Below, in pieces: positions 48,092 through 59,419 of a stretch of 64,000 nt of DNA. The stretch is from positions 8,187,001 to 8,251,000 of the forward strand of contig NC_083507.1 in the NCBI RefSeq assembly GCF_032362555.1, given 5' to 3'. The notes under the pieces are model-generated. The model was not told the origin of the DNA, did no database searches, and was given only the letters and a program-made list of their open reading frames with translations. Positions within the stretch are counted from its first letter, which is position 1. Each line of letters opens with the position of its first letter. Made by a program: the position numbers and the translations under genes. The stretch is from Amyelois transitella. Lineage: Eukaryota; Arthropoda; Insecta; Lepidoptera; Pyralidae.

Positions 48092-49960
48092 CGTGACAAT
48101 TGACGCTACGTCACGCACGGCGCCATGTTGGAACGGAAATTTCTTTTATTATCACATTTACTGTCCTATAAACAGCATAAATATAGAAACATTCCATAAG
48201 TTGTTTTGTATTGTTTGGCTGTAAGTAACCAAGTTTTATTTTAAATTGAATTGAAAAAACCTCTACGAGTATTTACAGGTCCACACGGAGGTTGGACAGA
48301 AGTATTCAGTGTACCTATCCTTACTCCTGAATTGTAGTCGAATGATCCAGGCTGCTCCCAAGGTATATGAGCTAAAGGTCTCCACCAATTTTATAAAGAG
48401 AATATTTATATATTGTTTGTAATTATTAAGCTCAAAACTAAAAGACCGATTATGACGAAATTTACCGCTTACTTTTGACGAAATTTGACCTTTAGGTTAC
48501 TTTTTATCTCAATGTTGGAGACGATGTAAATCCACGTTAATCTGTGCGCGAAAAGAAAGCTAGTATGTCATCTTCTTCTTAACCTTTATACTTACTTATA
48601 TATAAAAACAGTAATAATATTTTGTCTGGATAGAGGGCGAGGGACACCATAGATAAATAATAAAGAAAATAATTTAAAATTTTTATGAGTGTCTGACTGT
48701 ACTGATCCAAATTTCTTAAAAAATGTTTCGTTTTGAACTTAACCAAACATTTTCAATTTTTTCATTGCAATTGATTCATTAAAAAGTTATCATCTTTTAT
48801 CCATATGTACCTACTTAACATTACCGATGTGAAAGTGTGTTTGTCCATCTATTGGCCTTGATGTGGTGAATATAAGCGAGATAAAGGATGTTGCATATAA
48901 ATAAAAAAGAATAATAGGACGATTAATCGGAGAGAACAAACTAACCAAAGAATAAAAGAACATTCACGCAGTCAAATTAAGGACCGTGTCGATTTTTGCA
49001 CTCGGTTAGTAAAATCAAAGCACAGTCAGCAAATTGCCACGTTACTAATGTTAGTTTGGACTTAATCAATCTTGCCACCACATCGCGCTTCCTATCGCAC
49101 TCGATCGATATGCACCCCTAGTGACGTCATTACATTGTATTGATTTTCCACAATCCACTCCCTCCCGATTCTGCTATCCTAGTTCGTAAGTATGCCGAGG
49201 AAAGCGTTTCTCAACGGAAAACCCGAGAAACCGGCGTTGAATAAAGAAAACTTCAAAATATCTTGAGAATTTTCTCTGTAGAATTTTGAATTTTAGATAT
49301 ACATATATAATGTTATGATGATAATTTTGATTTTCAATTGATGTATACTCGTACGAGATGGTACTGACTTTATGGCAGGGGGGCTCTAACTAATCAAGGA
49401 AATATTACCGTATAACGAGTAAATTACCACTTGTGTGGTGCATCAACAACACTATATAAAGCTATTAGAAATGACACAACAAAATATTTCAACGTCTTTG
49501 CGGCCCAATGTAAACGGAATAAAATTAAAACACTAAGAATATAAAAATTAAAATGGTTTAAGTGTTTTATACAAATCTTTACTCGTTTGTTTTGATTCTA
49601 TTTTAAATTTCTTATATACCTACCTTTAGGGCTGTATGTATGGTTTAAAGATTTTTTTGATCGGCTTTTTGAATTTTTCGTGACATTTAATTTCTATGAG
49701 GACCTATTTAACCTGCCAAAAACTTTTCATATTTACCTTTAGCTTTGATTTGATTGGATATTTTTTGATTATTATACTTTAACGTGTCTATATTTCACTT
49801 AATATCTGTGGTATTGTTTAAACGCCGACATGAGTCGAGTGCGGATCATTTAGGAGCCCGTGTCAGCCGCCCACGTGGTTCAGTTCAGAGTATTTGCCTC
49901 GCTGTATCCGCCGGTTAATCTGCTCGACATCTCTTCTGCAGTATAGTCGCCTAGTACTCC

Positions 49961-50014
49961 CGGTTCACTTTATCCGAAACGTTTATCCTATTATATCCGG
50001 GTTATCACCGGATT
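49961..50014 (+). promoter_or_regulatory. TATCC (GATA-type) motif cluster upstream of the first lipocalin exon
   Basis: TTATCCGAA, TTATCCTAT, TATATCCGGG and TTATCACCGG follow each other just before the ATG at 50022, and GTATCCGCC lies slightly upstream. The block TTCACTTTATCCGAAAC closely matches GTCACACTTTATCCGAAC at 61683-61700, upstream of the last lipocalin gene. GGATAA fits GATA-factor sites. A shared promoter element is inferred. Confidence 0.5.
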
Positions 50015-50021
50015 AACCAAA

Positions 50022-50270
50022 ATGTATTGCGCTGAGTTATTTTTCATTTCATTAAGTTTTGGTTTTGGTTTGTGTTTTAGTCCAAATAGTTATTACTTCG
50101 AAAATCATAAATATTGTGATGATCTTTCGCCTTATTATGGCGACATTAATTTAGACCAAATAACCGGTGTTTGGTACGGGGTTGAGAAAATACCGCACGC
50201 AAAGGGTGAATACAGGATTGAATATACAAAGGAGTGTTTTTATATCGATATCAAAGAAGTTGATATTTTG
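50022..50270 (+). CDS. Lipocalin-like first exon, orphan or alternative
   Basis: The exon encodes 83 residues: a signal peptide (MYCAELFFISLSFGFGLCFS), the first cysteine in 'HKYCDDL', and the lipocalin-type G-x-W block 'ITGVWYGVEKIPH', then 'EYRIEYTKEC'. These match the first exons at 50727, 54076 and 61746. It stops at a weak donor, TTG/GTTCGT, in phase 0 like its relatives. No own exons 2-3 lie before the next gene's first exon, so it is either an alternative first exon for the gene at 50727 (phase would fit exon 51361) or a broken copy. An in-frame stop follows the donor after a further 10 codons. Confidence 0.55.
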
Positions 50271-50726
50271 GTTCGTATTATTTTCGTTTATTTATTAAAG
50301 TGATTATGTTATTTTTAAGTGATACTTTCGCAAACTCCTTATCCCTCGAACAAAATAATCCTTCAAAACGGTTTCATTGCCACAAAAAATCTGTGCACTC
50401 CAAAATAAAGCATAGAATTATGGGTTATTCTAAAAAAATATTTCGTGTCATCTCAAAACAAACTTTTCACAAAAAATATGACAAAACGGAATGAAACACG
50501 GGCATATGAAACTAATATAATTTTGGTTTATTTATTAAGTCAGAAATGAAGACAGACAGGATGTACTTAGTTGAATATTCTTCAGAGTCACTATGTCAAT
50601 TAATAGGTTAATTATGTGGTCGCGGTCATGAGGTGGTCCGCGAGTCCACCTTAATTAGACATCTTGGATAGTTCGTTCAACCGTCAACACGAATTACAAC
50701 TTCCCCAAATTCTAATTCAATCAACA

Positions 50727-52339
50727 ATGAGAGTATTACTCATATTTTTAGTGCACATTTATAGAATTCTCGCTACACACGAAAACTTTTGTCGAAACTT
50801 GAACCCAACCCATGATTTCGATGAAGACGAATTACTGGGAATGTGGTATATACGCGAATACATATTCCACAAGGAGCATGTTACGAAAACCGAATACAAC
50901 CCGTACTGCCCTATTATTCAAATTCGGAAATTGGAGGATTATGTAAATGGGGGACTGATAAACAGAAACTTAGTGAGTTCCAGTTATTTTTGAATATACA
51001 ACTTTTTCGGTTACTAAGAGTCTCGAAAAGTTTTATGCTTTATTATTCTGTGCGAGATCTTGGAAGTTCGCGTCGCAAAATGATTTTAATATTAAATTTG
51101 TTAACTAAATTATGTGATTTAGAACTTACCAACAAAATACTTGTAACGTTTTCTTAAATTAAAAAACTTTGGAATGTCTCTGTGGCTAAGTTAACAATTT
51201 TACTTATCATAAGGGTATATCTAAAATTTTAACTAATTAGGTTGATATCATATGTATTTCTACGCAGTTCCCGTTTTGTCACTGATATTGATTAAATAAC
51301 CCCATGTGCGCATATACTTACTGCTATAGGAATTTAAAACTTTCTTAATGTATGTTTCAGCCAACTTCTATTCCACCCTACACTCTGCCGACAAATGGAC
51401 CATATGGGAGTCGCCAATACGGCCAGTCGAGCTATTATAACCAAAACGGACAATACGGCCAGTATGGATCGTATGGTCAATATGGCCTAGTGGAGCCGTA
51501 CCGCATCAGACACTTGGTGCTGGAATGGCATGAAGGTCTATGGAAGGAAGAATACCACATTAAAGTAAACACTTCTCATAAGGGCTTTTGGCCGACGGAT
51601 GTGCCCAATGGATGTAAGTAATTTTTATATGTTTTCAAAAGGAAACAAGATAATTGTCTTTCCCAATTAACGGACGTAAGATAAGTTATTGGATATATAA
51701 AATTGTGTTATAAAGTGCATCTGCAATACCTACCAGTTTTATAATATTTTTTCATACATACATATAGTCACGTCTATATCCCTTGCGGGGTAGACAGAGC
51801 CCACAGTCTTGAAAATACTGAAATGCCCCATTCAGCTGTATGGCTTCATGATGGAACAGATTCCCATAGCGACAGGTTGCTATCCCATCGCCTGTTATAA
51901 GCCCATCCCTTAGTCGCCTTTTAATGACATCCATGGGAAAGATATGGAGTGGTTCTATTTTAAAGTGTCGAAAAACACATTGCACACATTACATAATACC
52001 TTATTCCTAAAATAATTTCAGATATTTCTTATTTCAGCTGTCGACGAAATGTACAGGTTTTTCGGTGGCGTGATCCAAGTTCTAAAAGCGGCGAACAATC
52101 ACTTGGTATTAAACTTCTGCATGAGACTGCCCCACTCCCAGCTGTACAGCGTCGTGTTGTCCCGAAATGAGAACCAGCTGACTCCTGAAGACCTGGCCAG
52201 CATCCACAATGTGTTCACTATGAAACATCTGTCCACATCTGCACTGAAGAGGGTATGCGAAAACTCAGCCTCGACAATATGCGTCTCGTGTTTAAGTTAT
52301 TGTTTCCTTGTGTTTTTATTATGGAGATCTCAAGAATAG
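50727..52339 (+). CDS. Lipocalin-like protein, probably GPI-anchored (gene B)
   Basis: Exons 50727-50972, 51361-51613 and 52038-52339 give 266 residues, introns in phases 0 and 1. The second ATG of the ORF is chosen because it opens directly on a signal peptide (MRVLLIFLVHIYRILA). Exon 1 has 'HENFCRNL' and the lipocalin block 'LLGMWYIREYIFH'. Exon 2 opens with a Tyr/Gly/Gln-rich run (NQNGQYGQYGSYGQYG), then beta-strand-like 'HLVLEWHEGLWKEEYHI'. Exon 3 has 'MYRFFGGVIQVL', 'LYSVVLSRNENQLTPEDLAS' as in lipocalin C-termini, and a hydrophobic tail 'CVSCLSYCFLVFLLW', which suggests GPI anchoring as in Lazarillo. The ligand is unknown. Intron 2 carries a reversed SINE-like copy. Confidence 0.7.
51763..51965 (-). 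repeat. TATG-tailed SINE-like repeat, reversed
   Basis: In reverse it reads 'GGATATAGACGTGACTATAT' preceded by 'CTGTCTACCCCGCAAGG', with 'GGCGACTAAGGGATGGGC' at its other end. It lies in intron 2 of lipocalin gene B. Confidence 0.8.
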
Positions 52340-52904
52340 CCGGTTTAAGCGTGCATTTGAAAAAATAAATACCATAGAAAACTTAATTATAAGAAAACGA
52401 TTTCTGCTTTAAATTCTTATTCTTTTCCCAGTTTACTTAGTGTTGTCTTGTGCAATACACAATCTGTACAATCTATACATTTACGAAAACAATACCTAAG
52501 AGATTCGGTGTTGTGGATTGAATAATGTTTCGGTTAAGTTAAAGATATACATAGATGTTTTTATATATAGAAATGTATAAAAGGATATGATAGATCTCAG
52601 TTATAAGAACAATTTGGCATTTGGTGAACTGTGTTGTTCTGTTGATTCAATTCAAAAGTATGTATTTTTTTAAACAAATATAACAAACTAAATAAGTATT
52701 TTATTTTTTTATTGTTTTTGTTTTTACCTTACCATTCTTACTTTTACAATACTAGAAAACGTGCAATTTACGATTGTTGCTACCGCACAGTACGGTTTCA
52801 TCAGACTTAAATAAAGCCATATAATATAAAAGGCCATATTTTGCTTCAAATAGTGAACTGAATAGGAGGATGGATGGACTAAATAGGAGTAAAAGCGTTG
52901 GTGG

Positions 52905-53195
52905 TCGAATCGCTAAGGTGCCCGGTTAAAATGCGCAAAAGTTATGAACATTAGTTTGAATACTAACCGATGCTCTTATTAACCGATAACCGATTAACCG
53001 ATATTATGAGGGAAAACATCGTGAGGAAACCTGCGCATTCAGGCAACAGGATGTGTAACCATATGCTCCAATACGGGGTAGGTTTATCTGCAAAGGTTGC
53101 AGATATCCGATCCGGCAGTGGCTTCTTGTAAAAATCTGACTCACCTAATCTAAAGAAGTGAGGATGCAACCATGACTTAAGCCAGGAGGAAGATT
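52905..53195 (+). repeat. tRNA-headed SINE
   Basis: It starts 'GGTCGAATCGCTAAGGTGCC', passes 'GTTTGAATACTAACCGATGC', 'GTGAGGAAACCTGCGCATTC', 'GTGTAACCATATGCTCCAAT' and 'CTTCTTGTAAAAATCTGACT', and ends 'AAGCCAGGAGGAAG'. A related copy lies at 32605-32935. A small AACCGAT expansion is seen near 52980-53000. Confidence 0.65.
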
Positions 53196-53199
53196 CAAA

Positions 53200-53330
53200 T
53201 AGTGACAGGTTGCTAGCCCATCGTCTACAAAAAGAAGCCCATTTTTATTCGTCTTTAGTTTCTATTAGTCGTCTTTTACGACATCCCTGAGAAAGATATG
53301 GAGTAGTCCTTTTCTAAAGTAGAGAGAGAA
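53200..53330 (-). repeat. TATG-tailed SINE-like repeat, reversed 5' part
   Basis: The words 'GTGACAGGTTGCTAGCCCAT' and 'GTCGTCTTTTACGACATCCC' are the reverse complement of the family's 5' half. Confidence 0.65.
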
Positions 53331-54075
53331 CCATACAGTAAAGTACTTCTGCCTTTATCAAATCCAGAAGTTAATACTCGTAGTTAAGAAACCCTAGTGA
53401 AAAAGTTGACTCAAAAAATACTGAACCGAAAAAGCGATTTCCTCGCTAGCTAAGCGGGCAGCCAGCCGGGCAAATTCTAGTATTAAATATATAATTTCTG
53501 CAAATCTCTCCCTGTTCAAAGGTGACACGTGTAAGATTTCAACAAAGGTAATTCGTAGCAGTGCTACGAGCTGCTACGACGTAACAGATTTCTTAGTTTA
53601 ATAATTAATTTTACTAACGTTGTTTGATAGCAGTGCTACGAACTTTTACGATGTTGCCAGTGTAGTAACTTGATTTACTTTGATGATTTCAAATCTGTAA
53701 TTAATAAATATCTAAAATAAAGGTATTTAAGTGGCTGTGAAATTTCGACTGCAGAGAACCAATGTAGACTATAGATATTGGTAATATAAAAACAAAATAT
53801 AATTTTGTATCATAAAGTTTTCCAAGAGATCTATCCATATTTATTCATTTTATAAGACTTCATCATTATTAAATTCCAACCTTCCAACCCGGATAACAAC
53901 AACAAATAAGAACGGAAGCTGCAGATTATCAACTTTCAAAAATAGCAACCAGATAACTAAATGCACCATTGCAATTGCTTGCCTCATACTAAATCCAATG
54001 CAGTACCTGTATCCCATAATTGGCAGCTCGGCCGTCGCCTTGTCTCACACATTCAGTGCAATTCTGTCTGGCATC

Positions 54076-56129
54076 ATGTCTCTTCTGCCTTTGCTAATAG
54101 TTTTATTGTTCGCATCAACCACTTACGGTTTCTGTGGCTCTAGTATCCGCTGGGCGCATAATTTCAATATGGACGACGTTTTCGGGATATGGTACGGAGT
54201 AGGGTACGCTCAACACACCCCAGATTTGACGAACAAGCCAAATGACGTAGGCTGTGTCACCTTGTATATAACAGATCCAAGCAATGAAGGCCGTGAGGAT
54301 TATTTATCTGATTGGTCGGTAAGTGTAGTTTGAGTTTTATCATATATGTTATTTAGAATTCAAAATTATTTTTATTTATGGTACAGTTCATTTATTTATT
54401 CTGTTATTGTAGCGATGTTGACCTGGAATAATAAGTAAAGGTTAGTTTGTAAGTGTGTTTTGAAATTAACTTTATTATTTTGTATAACATTTACGTAAAT
54501 GCGCGCTAAATAGATATAAAAATTAGTTTTTGAACAAATATTTACAGATTAAAAGAAGAAATTACTCTGGCGAAGATTGGCGATCTTACAAAAGCAATCC
54601 TTGGTCAGGAACCCACATGTCAGGATCGTGGCTTGATGTCAAGCTGAACAGGCGAAAAAGAGACATGTATAATGAGAAGAGAATCAAGATCATATGGGAC
54701 GAGGACGGGCAGACCATGGAGCAGACATACTTTTATACTACGGAAACTCCAGGGTTGTGGGTAGCGGAGAAACGCCGACCACTGGAACAGGAGTTGATGG
54801 CTAGAGGAATCGGTAACCTCCTTTTAAACCAGATTTTCTTGACATTTAAGGGATTGCATTAAAAAGTACCAAGGTTTAAGTAGAGTGTGATTGAATTGAA
54901 TCATATATTAATAAGATTAAGATAATTAATCTAATCAATAACGTTCAAATTTATTCTTAAGTCGAATTAAATCAAGTAAATTTAAACGTTATTGATTAGA
55001 TTTTAACTATTAAAACCATATTTAAGTAAAAATAAGTTTAGTTCTGCCCATTTCAACAAAGATGGCTGCTGATGCTTGAGCGCCATTTATCTACCTATTT
55101 TACTACGTTGACTTTATTGCAATTGTTTTTTAATATCTCATTTGACGTATAATGGGTGAATATTTTTTGGCAAATATAATTTATACCTATACATATACCT
55201 CAAGTGAATTAATTCGTGTATAGAAATAGACATCCTTGAGTTATTGATGGGATATTTTTGTGTGGAAATGTATTTGTCCTGAGCTAACAAAGGGAAAACA
55301 TTTGGATGTCTGTCAGTGTACCATTTCCTTTTATTATCAGCGCCGATGACACATGATACGAAATAAATGGGCCTTGATTTGGTTATTTATGACAAAGTAT
55401 TATTAACATTGATTTGCTTATTGTTTTGTACGGGAAAAGGTTTCCTCCATATAAATTATATAAATATTTTAAGATTTGGTTGGCTGAATAGGGACAGGTT
55501 GCTAATAACATTGCCTTGATAGGAAATAATTTCATAGTTTCATCCTTAAGAACGGCTTCTCTCTTTTTCCGATTGCTTGTAAATTTTTTATTATCTTCCT
55601 TTGAACATAATCTTGAAATGGGTAAGTTAGGTAATTGCACAAAGTCAAGAAAAACCTAACCCGTTTTGTATTAAGGCCACATGTTACCTGAATGTGCAGC
55701 TTTTCTCAGGCTGCTTCTCTTCATCTTCACACGAATGAGCATCGTCCTTGATGCTTTGCGACGCTCCTGAAAATATACTTATAATAATGTAATGATATTA
55801 ACCAACATTTTTATAACATTACAGATGTCTATTACCCAGACGACCCGCCCAGGCATCCTGAAGTAATACGGGTGATAAAAGTCACTCCTCACATGATGAT
55901 TATCAACCACTGCTCAGACAGCGGTGATCGTGGTATATTCTCACTGATTCTGCGCCGATCACCGGCGCGGGTGGAACGGTGGGAGTGGTACGACCTCCAG
56001 AGACAGTTCTTCAATTTTGAATTACCCAACATGCACCGATATATGGCCATTTGTGATGCTTGTGCGAATATAGGATCTATATGTTTATTGTTAACGGTCA
56101 TTTTCCTGCTAATGTTATTGACGAAATAA
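54076..56129 (+). CDS. Lipocalin-like protein, probably GPI-anchored (gene D)
   Basis: Exons 54076-54318, 54548-54812 and 55825-56129 give 270 residues with intron phases 0 and 1, as in gene B. The ATG at 54076 is preferred over 53998 because MSLLPLLIVLLFASTTYG is a clean signal peptide. Exon 1 has 'VFGIWYGVGYAQH'; exon 2 has 'NEKRIKIIWDEDGQTMEQTY' and 'TPGLWVAEKRRPL'; exon 3 has 'KVTPHMMIINHC' and 'GIFSLILRRSPARVERWE'. It ends in a hydrophobic tail (GSICLLLTVIFLLMLLTK) that fits a GPI signal or a membrane anchor. A BEL/Pao element begins 19 bp after the stop codon; the original 3' UTR resumes after it, with AATAAA near 59254. Confidence 0.7.
54928..55002. repeat. 26-bp inverted repeat with one mismatch
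   Basis: AATCTAATCAATAACGTT at 54928-54945 is mirrored at 54985-55002, and the pairing extends inward by seven more bases after one mismatch. It lies in intron 2 of lipocalin gene D. Confidence 0.9.
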
Positions 56130-56148
56130 GATGTTTTTTATCAGCCTT

Positions 56149-56428
56149 TGTTCAAGCTATTCATGACAGAAACTGGCCACTTAGAAAAAAAGAAAAACCA
56201 AAATAGAATGTCAAGTCAGATGTTGTTTAAAAAAGCATATTATTGTGAAATATCAGTCCATTGTAGTTCATATTAGTTCAGTTCATCAATAAATCTTAAT
56301 TGTATTGTCAAACTACCTTAATCAGTTATTACAGTTCAGTGTTATATTCAAGCAAGTGCATTTTTACTTTTACCATCATAAATTCCCACCGTAAATTTTT
56401 CAAAATCAAACCAAGATCAGCTTTAACA
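56149..56428 (+). repeat. 5' LTR of the BEL/Pao element
   Basis: It carries AATAAA near 56288, which could serve as polyadenylation signal for the lipocalin gene just upstream. It is identical by eye to the 3' LTR. Confidence 0.9.
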
Positions 56429-56981
56429 TTGGTCCTTATCGAGCCACATATTGTCTAGCCTACAAATGCTATTCGTAAACCTCATTTTGTACATAATAGC
56501 TTATGTGTACATTTTATTTCATTTTATTTCTATGTACATGGTATTTGTACATATCGACTCTGAATGAAGAATCTACATTGTTTCACGTCGCTGAGTATAC
56601 GTGTATGTATACACATGGAAACAAATAATGTTACATTTAATGAAGAAACATAGCGTAAAGTGTTGTGATGTGAAATCCAGTGATCAAACAAACGCGCTTT
56701 AAACCTAAGTCTACAGCCAGTTTAATGCATCAGGTTTATTGCGCAGTTTTTATATGGGAGAAAGAGCCAAGTTTGTGAGTACATTCTCAATTCTTTTTCA
56801 ACATCCTGTTTGGAACTGCCGCGCAAGAAGTCTGAAAATCCATTCAACATACCTATACCCTAACGTTCGTTTATATTTAAATACTTAATATTATATTTAA
56901 ATAAATACTGTAAGATTAGTACTTATTAAGTAGGAGGTAGTATTTGTATATCAGGTATAAATATTTTGTTTGTGTCTTATC

Positions 56982-58754
56982 ATGGAGGCTTTGCTTAATT
57001 TTCAGAAAAAACTTAAACTAACAATAACAAAGACTTATAATAATTTTAAAAATTGTCCAAAAGAGAATCTTACCCCCGAATACATTGAAGTAGTATTAAA
57101 TAATTTAGAACAGGATTGGACTTTATTTAGAGAAAATGATAATAAATTGTATAATATCTCAAATTCAGAGCAATTAGAATGTACAGACTATGTAAATAAT
57201 TGTATATATGATGAGGTCTCAGATATTTATACATCTTGTAAAACACGCATGAGGATAAGTTTACGGTCATTATGTTCTTCAATTCCAGCGATTGAATCCA
57301 AATGTAATATAGCTTGTTCTGTAAAGTTACCTAAACTTTCAATACCTGTTTTCTCCGGTAAATATACGGAATGGACAACTTTTCGGAATTTGTTCATCTC
57401 CCTTGTTCATAATAACAGTTCTCTTGATAATGTACAAAAACTGCATTATCTCAAAGGTTACCTCACAGGAGAAGCTGAACAACTCATAAGACATATTCCC
57501 ATTACAAATACAAACTATGACCAGTGCTGGGAAAAATTAGAGAAACGATACAATAATAAAAAAATGTTGGTTAACGGCATACTTCAAAGGTTGTTTAGGC
57601 AAAATATGATGCTTACTGAGTCAGGCGAAGCATTAAAACAACTTTTAGATACGACTTGCGATTGTCTGAGCGCTCTAAAGAATTTAGATATAGATGTAAG
57701 CACTTGGGATGTTCTCATTATTCATATTGTTGCCGAGAAACTGGACCCGGAGACCCGCAAGCAGTGGGAGTTGAGTGTATTTAGTGTTAATGCAAATCAA
57801 TTACCAACATTTGAAGAATTGCAAAATTTTATTGAAAATCGGTACAGAGCTTTAGAATGTATAGAGAACAGAATTAAGAGCCCTCATTCTAATAGTTCAC
57901 AAATTTTGAGTTCAAAATCTATGTTTACAAAAATTCAGTCCAAAATGCTTTGCGAGTACTGTTCCCATACACACAAACTGTGCTTTTGTAAAAAGTTTTC
58001 CAAACTTAATTTAGTCGAGAGGTTAACTTTTATAGCTAAAAACAACATATGTTACAATTGTTTAGGTGGCAACCATACTTTGTTATATTGTAAGAAACCC
58101 AGTACATGTCAAATTTGTCACAAACGACACCATTCACTTTTGCATCCTAGCCAACCAGAAATTCATAGTCCACACACTACACAAACCCAATTTAAAGCAA
58201 GGAATCCATTACATGTTGCACAAATCGGTTCTGATCAAAATGATAGGCCAAGAAAAATAATTTTGCCGACTGCGTTAATTCACACTAAATCCGAAACTGG
58301 TAAATCTCAAGTTTTAAGGGCCCTAATAGACCAGGCTTCAGAGACAAGTTTTGTTACGGAAGGAGCAGTTCAACGTCTATGTCTGAAAAAGATACCACTT
58401 CATGGATCGGTTTCAGGTTTAGGCAACAGTAATATAATGAATACTAGTCATATGGTTAGGTTGCCTATTTACTCTAAGTTTAGTCCTTTTAATATACAAG
58501 TCAACGCACATGTTGTTAGTAATATAACTTCTGAATTACCCAACAAAAGTATAAATAAAAAATATTTTGATTGGTTAGATCAACCACTAGCTGATCCTGA
58601 ATTAAATAGGCCTGGTAAAGTGGACATGATTTTGGGTGCAGATATTTATAGTAAAATAATTGAATATGGCTTAAAGAAAAACTCTGAGGGTAATTTGATT
58701 GCTCAGAATACAGTGTTCGGATGGCTAATTTCTGGTGTAGTAAATTGTACATAA
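56982..58754 (+). CDS. Gag-protease ORF of the BEL/Pao element
   Basis: The ORF begins MEALLNFQKKLKLTITK. Its gag part has the BEL/Pao-type block 'IPVFSGKYTEWTTFRNLFIS' and 'LHYLKGYLTGEAEQLI'. Cys/His zinc-knuckle clusters follow ('CYNCLGGNHTLLYC', 'CQICHKRHHSLLH'), then a retropepsin-like region ('RALIDQASETSFVTEGAVQR') and the typical 'VDMILGADIYSKII' and 'NTVFGWLISG'. These blocks place the element in BEL/Pao. It is treated as an element fossil and is not a host gene. Confidence 0.85.
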   Translation: MEALLNFQKKLKLTITKTYNNFKNCPKENLTPEYIEVVLNNLEQDWTLFRENDNKLYNISNSEQLECTDYVNNCIYDEVSDIYTSCKTRMRISLRSLCSSIPAIESKCNIACSVKLPKLSIPVFSGKYTEWTTFRNLFISLVHNNSSLDNVQKLHYLKGYLTGEAEQLIRHIPITNTNYDQCWEKLEKRYNNKKMLVNGILQRLFRQNMMLTESGEALKQLLDTTCDCLSALKNLDIDVSTWDVLIIHIVAEKLDPETRKQWELSVFSVNANQLPTFEELQNFIENRYRALECIENRIKSPHSNSSQILSSKSMFTKIQSKMLCEYCSHTHKLCFCKKFSKLNLVERLTFIAKNNICYNCLGGNHTLLYCKKPSTCQICHKRHHSLLHPSQPEIHSPHTTQTQFKARNPLHVAQIGSDQNDRPRKIILPTALIHTKSETGKSQVLRALIDQASETSFVTEGAVQRLCLKKIPLHGSVSGLGNSNIMNTSHMVRLPIYSKFSPFNIQVNAHVVSNITSELPNKSINKKYFDWLDQPLADPELNRPGKVDMILGADIYSKIIEYGLKKNSEGNLIAQNTVFGWLISGVVNCT

Positions 58755-58908
58755 GTTATCAACATATATGATGTTAATTAAACCTTAATTATTAGTATAT
58801 TATTGAAGTTAATTTATATATATGCATACCTTTAAATAAGAGTACAACCTATATTTAAGTTTTTGCTTACGAAGGACATCTCGTCATAGATGTCCTTGGG
58901 AGGCGGCA

Positions 58909-59188
58909 TGTTCAAGCTATTCATGACAGAAACTGGCCACTTAGAAAAAAAGAAAAACCAAAATAGAATGTCAAGTCAGATGTTGTTTAAAAAAGCATAT
59001 TATTGTGAAATATCAGTCCATTGTAGTTCATATTAGTTCAGTTCATCAATAAATCTTAATTGTATTGTCAAACTACCTTAATCAGTTATTACAGTTCAGT
59101 GTTATATTCAAGCAAGTGCATTTTTACTTTTACCATCATAAATTCCCACCGTAAATTTTTCAAAATCAAACCAAGATCAGCTTTAACA
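58909..59188 (+). repeat. 3' LTR of the BEL/Pao element
   Basis: 280 bp, identical by eye to the 5' LTR, preceded by GGGAGGCGG and followed by the target duplication GCCTT. Confidence 0.9.
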
Positions 59189-59419
59189 GCCTTTATTTGT
59201 AAAATTCCTGAAAGTGTACTGTATCTGTACATGTCTTGATAAGTATAAATCGAATAAAGAATTTGAAATAACTAAATTTATTAATATCCATAGAAAACCT
59301 AGGTTCCTGTTATTTTATTATTCATAATTTTTACGTATAATCAAGCAGCGCTATGTGTAGAGTTCAATACTTACTAGATACCTACGTAAACATATTTGGT
59401 TTAAATCCACCACATACTA

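Larger units (their letters stand above)
44401..50021. other. Gene-poor stretch before the lipocalin cluster
   Basis: It contains fragments of common repeats (45090-45632, 46440-46560, 46800-46980), hairpins (45203-45250, 46213-46259), clusters of TCGTAG/CTACGA words (45770-45815, 47440-48100) and a 122-bp duplication with 500-bp offset. No protein-coding exon is supported. Confidence 0.5.
52340..54075. other. Intergenic between lipocalin genes B and D
   Basis: It contains the 3' UTR of gene B, a tRNA-headed SINE (52905-53195), a reversed SINE-like copy (53200-53330) and a TCGTAG/CTACGA cluster at 53555-53650. No exon is seen. Confidence 0.55.
56149..59188 (+). mobile_element. BEL/Pao-type LTR element, incomplete
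   Basis: Two 280-bp LTRs, 56149-56428 and 58909-59188, start TGTTCAAGC and end TTTAACA. They look identical base for base, so the insertion is young. The 5-bp target duplication GCCTT flanks it (56144-56148 and 59189-59193). A primer-binding-like stretch follows the left LTR and a purine-rich tract precedes the right one. Inside, one ORF carries gag and protease regions; reverse transcriptase, RNase H and integrase are not recognisable, so the copy is not complete and would depend on a relative. It sits in the 3' UTR of lipocalin gene D. Confidence 0.9.

Noticed and set aside
57000-58754. Host zinc-knuckle gene
   Set aside because: The identical LTRs, 5-bp target duplication and BEL/Pao gag-protease blocks show that it belongs to a retroelement.
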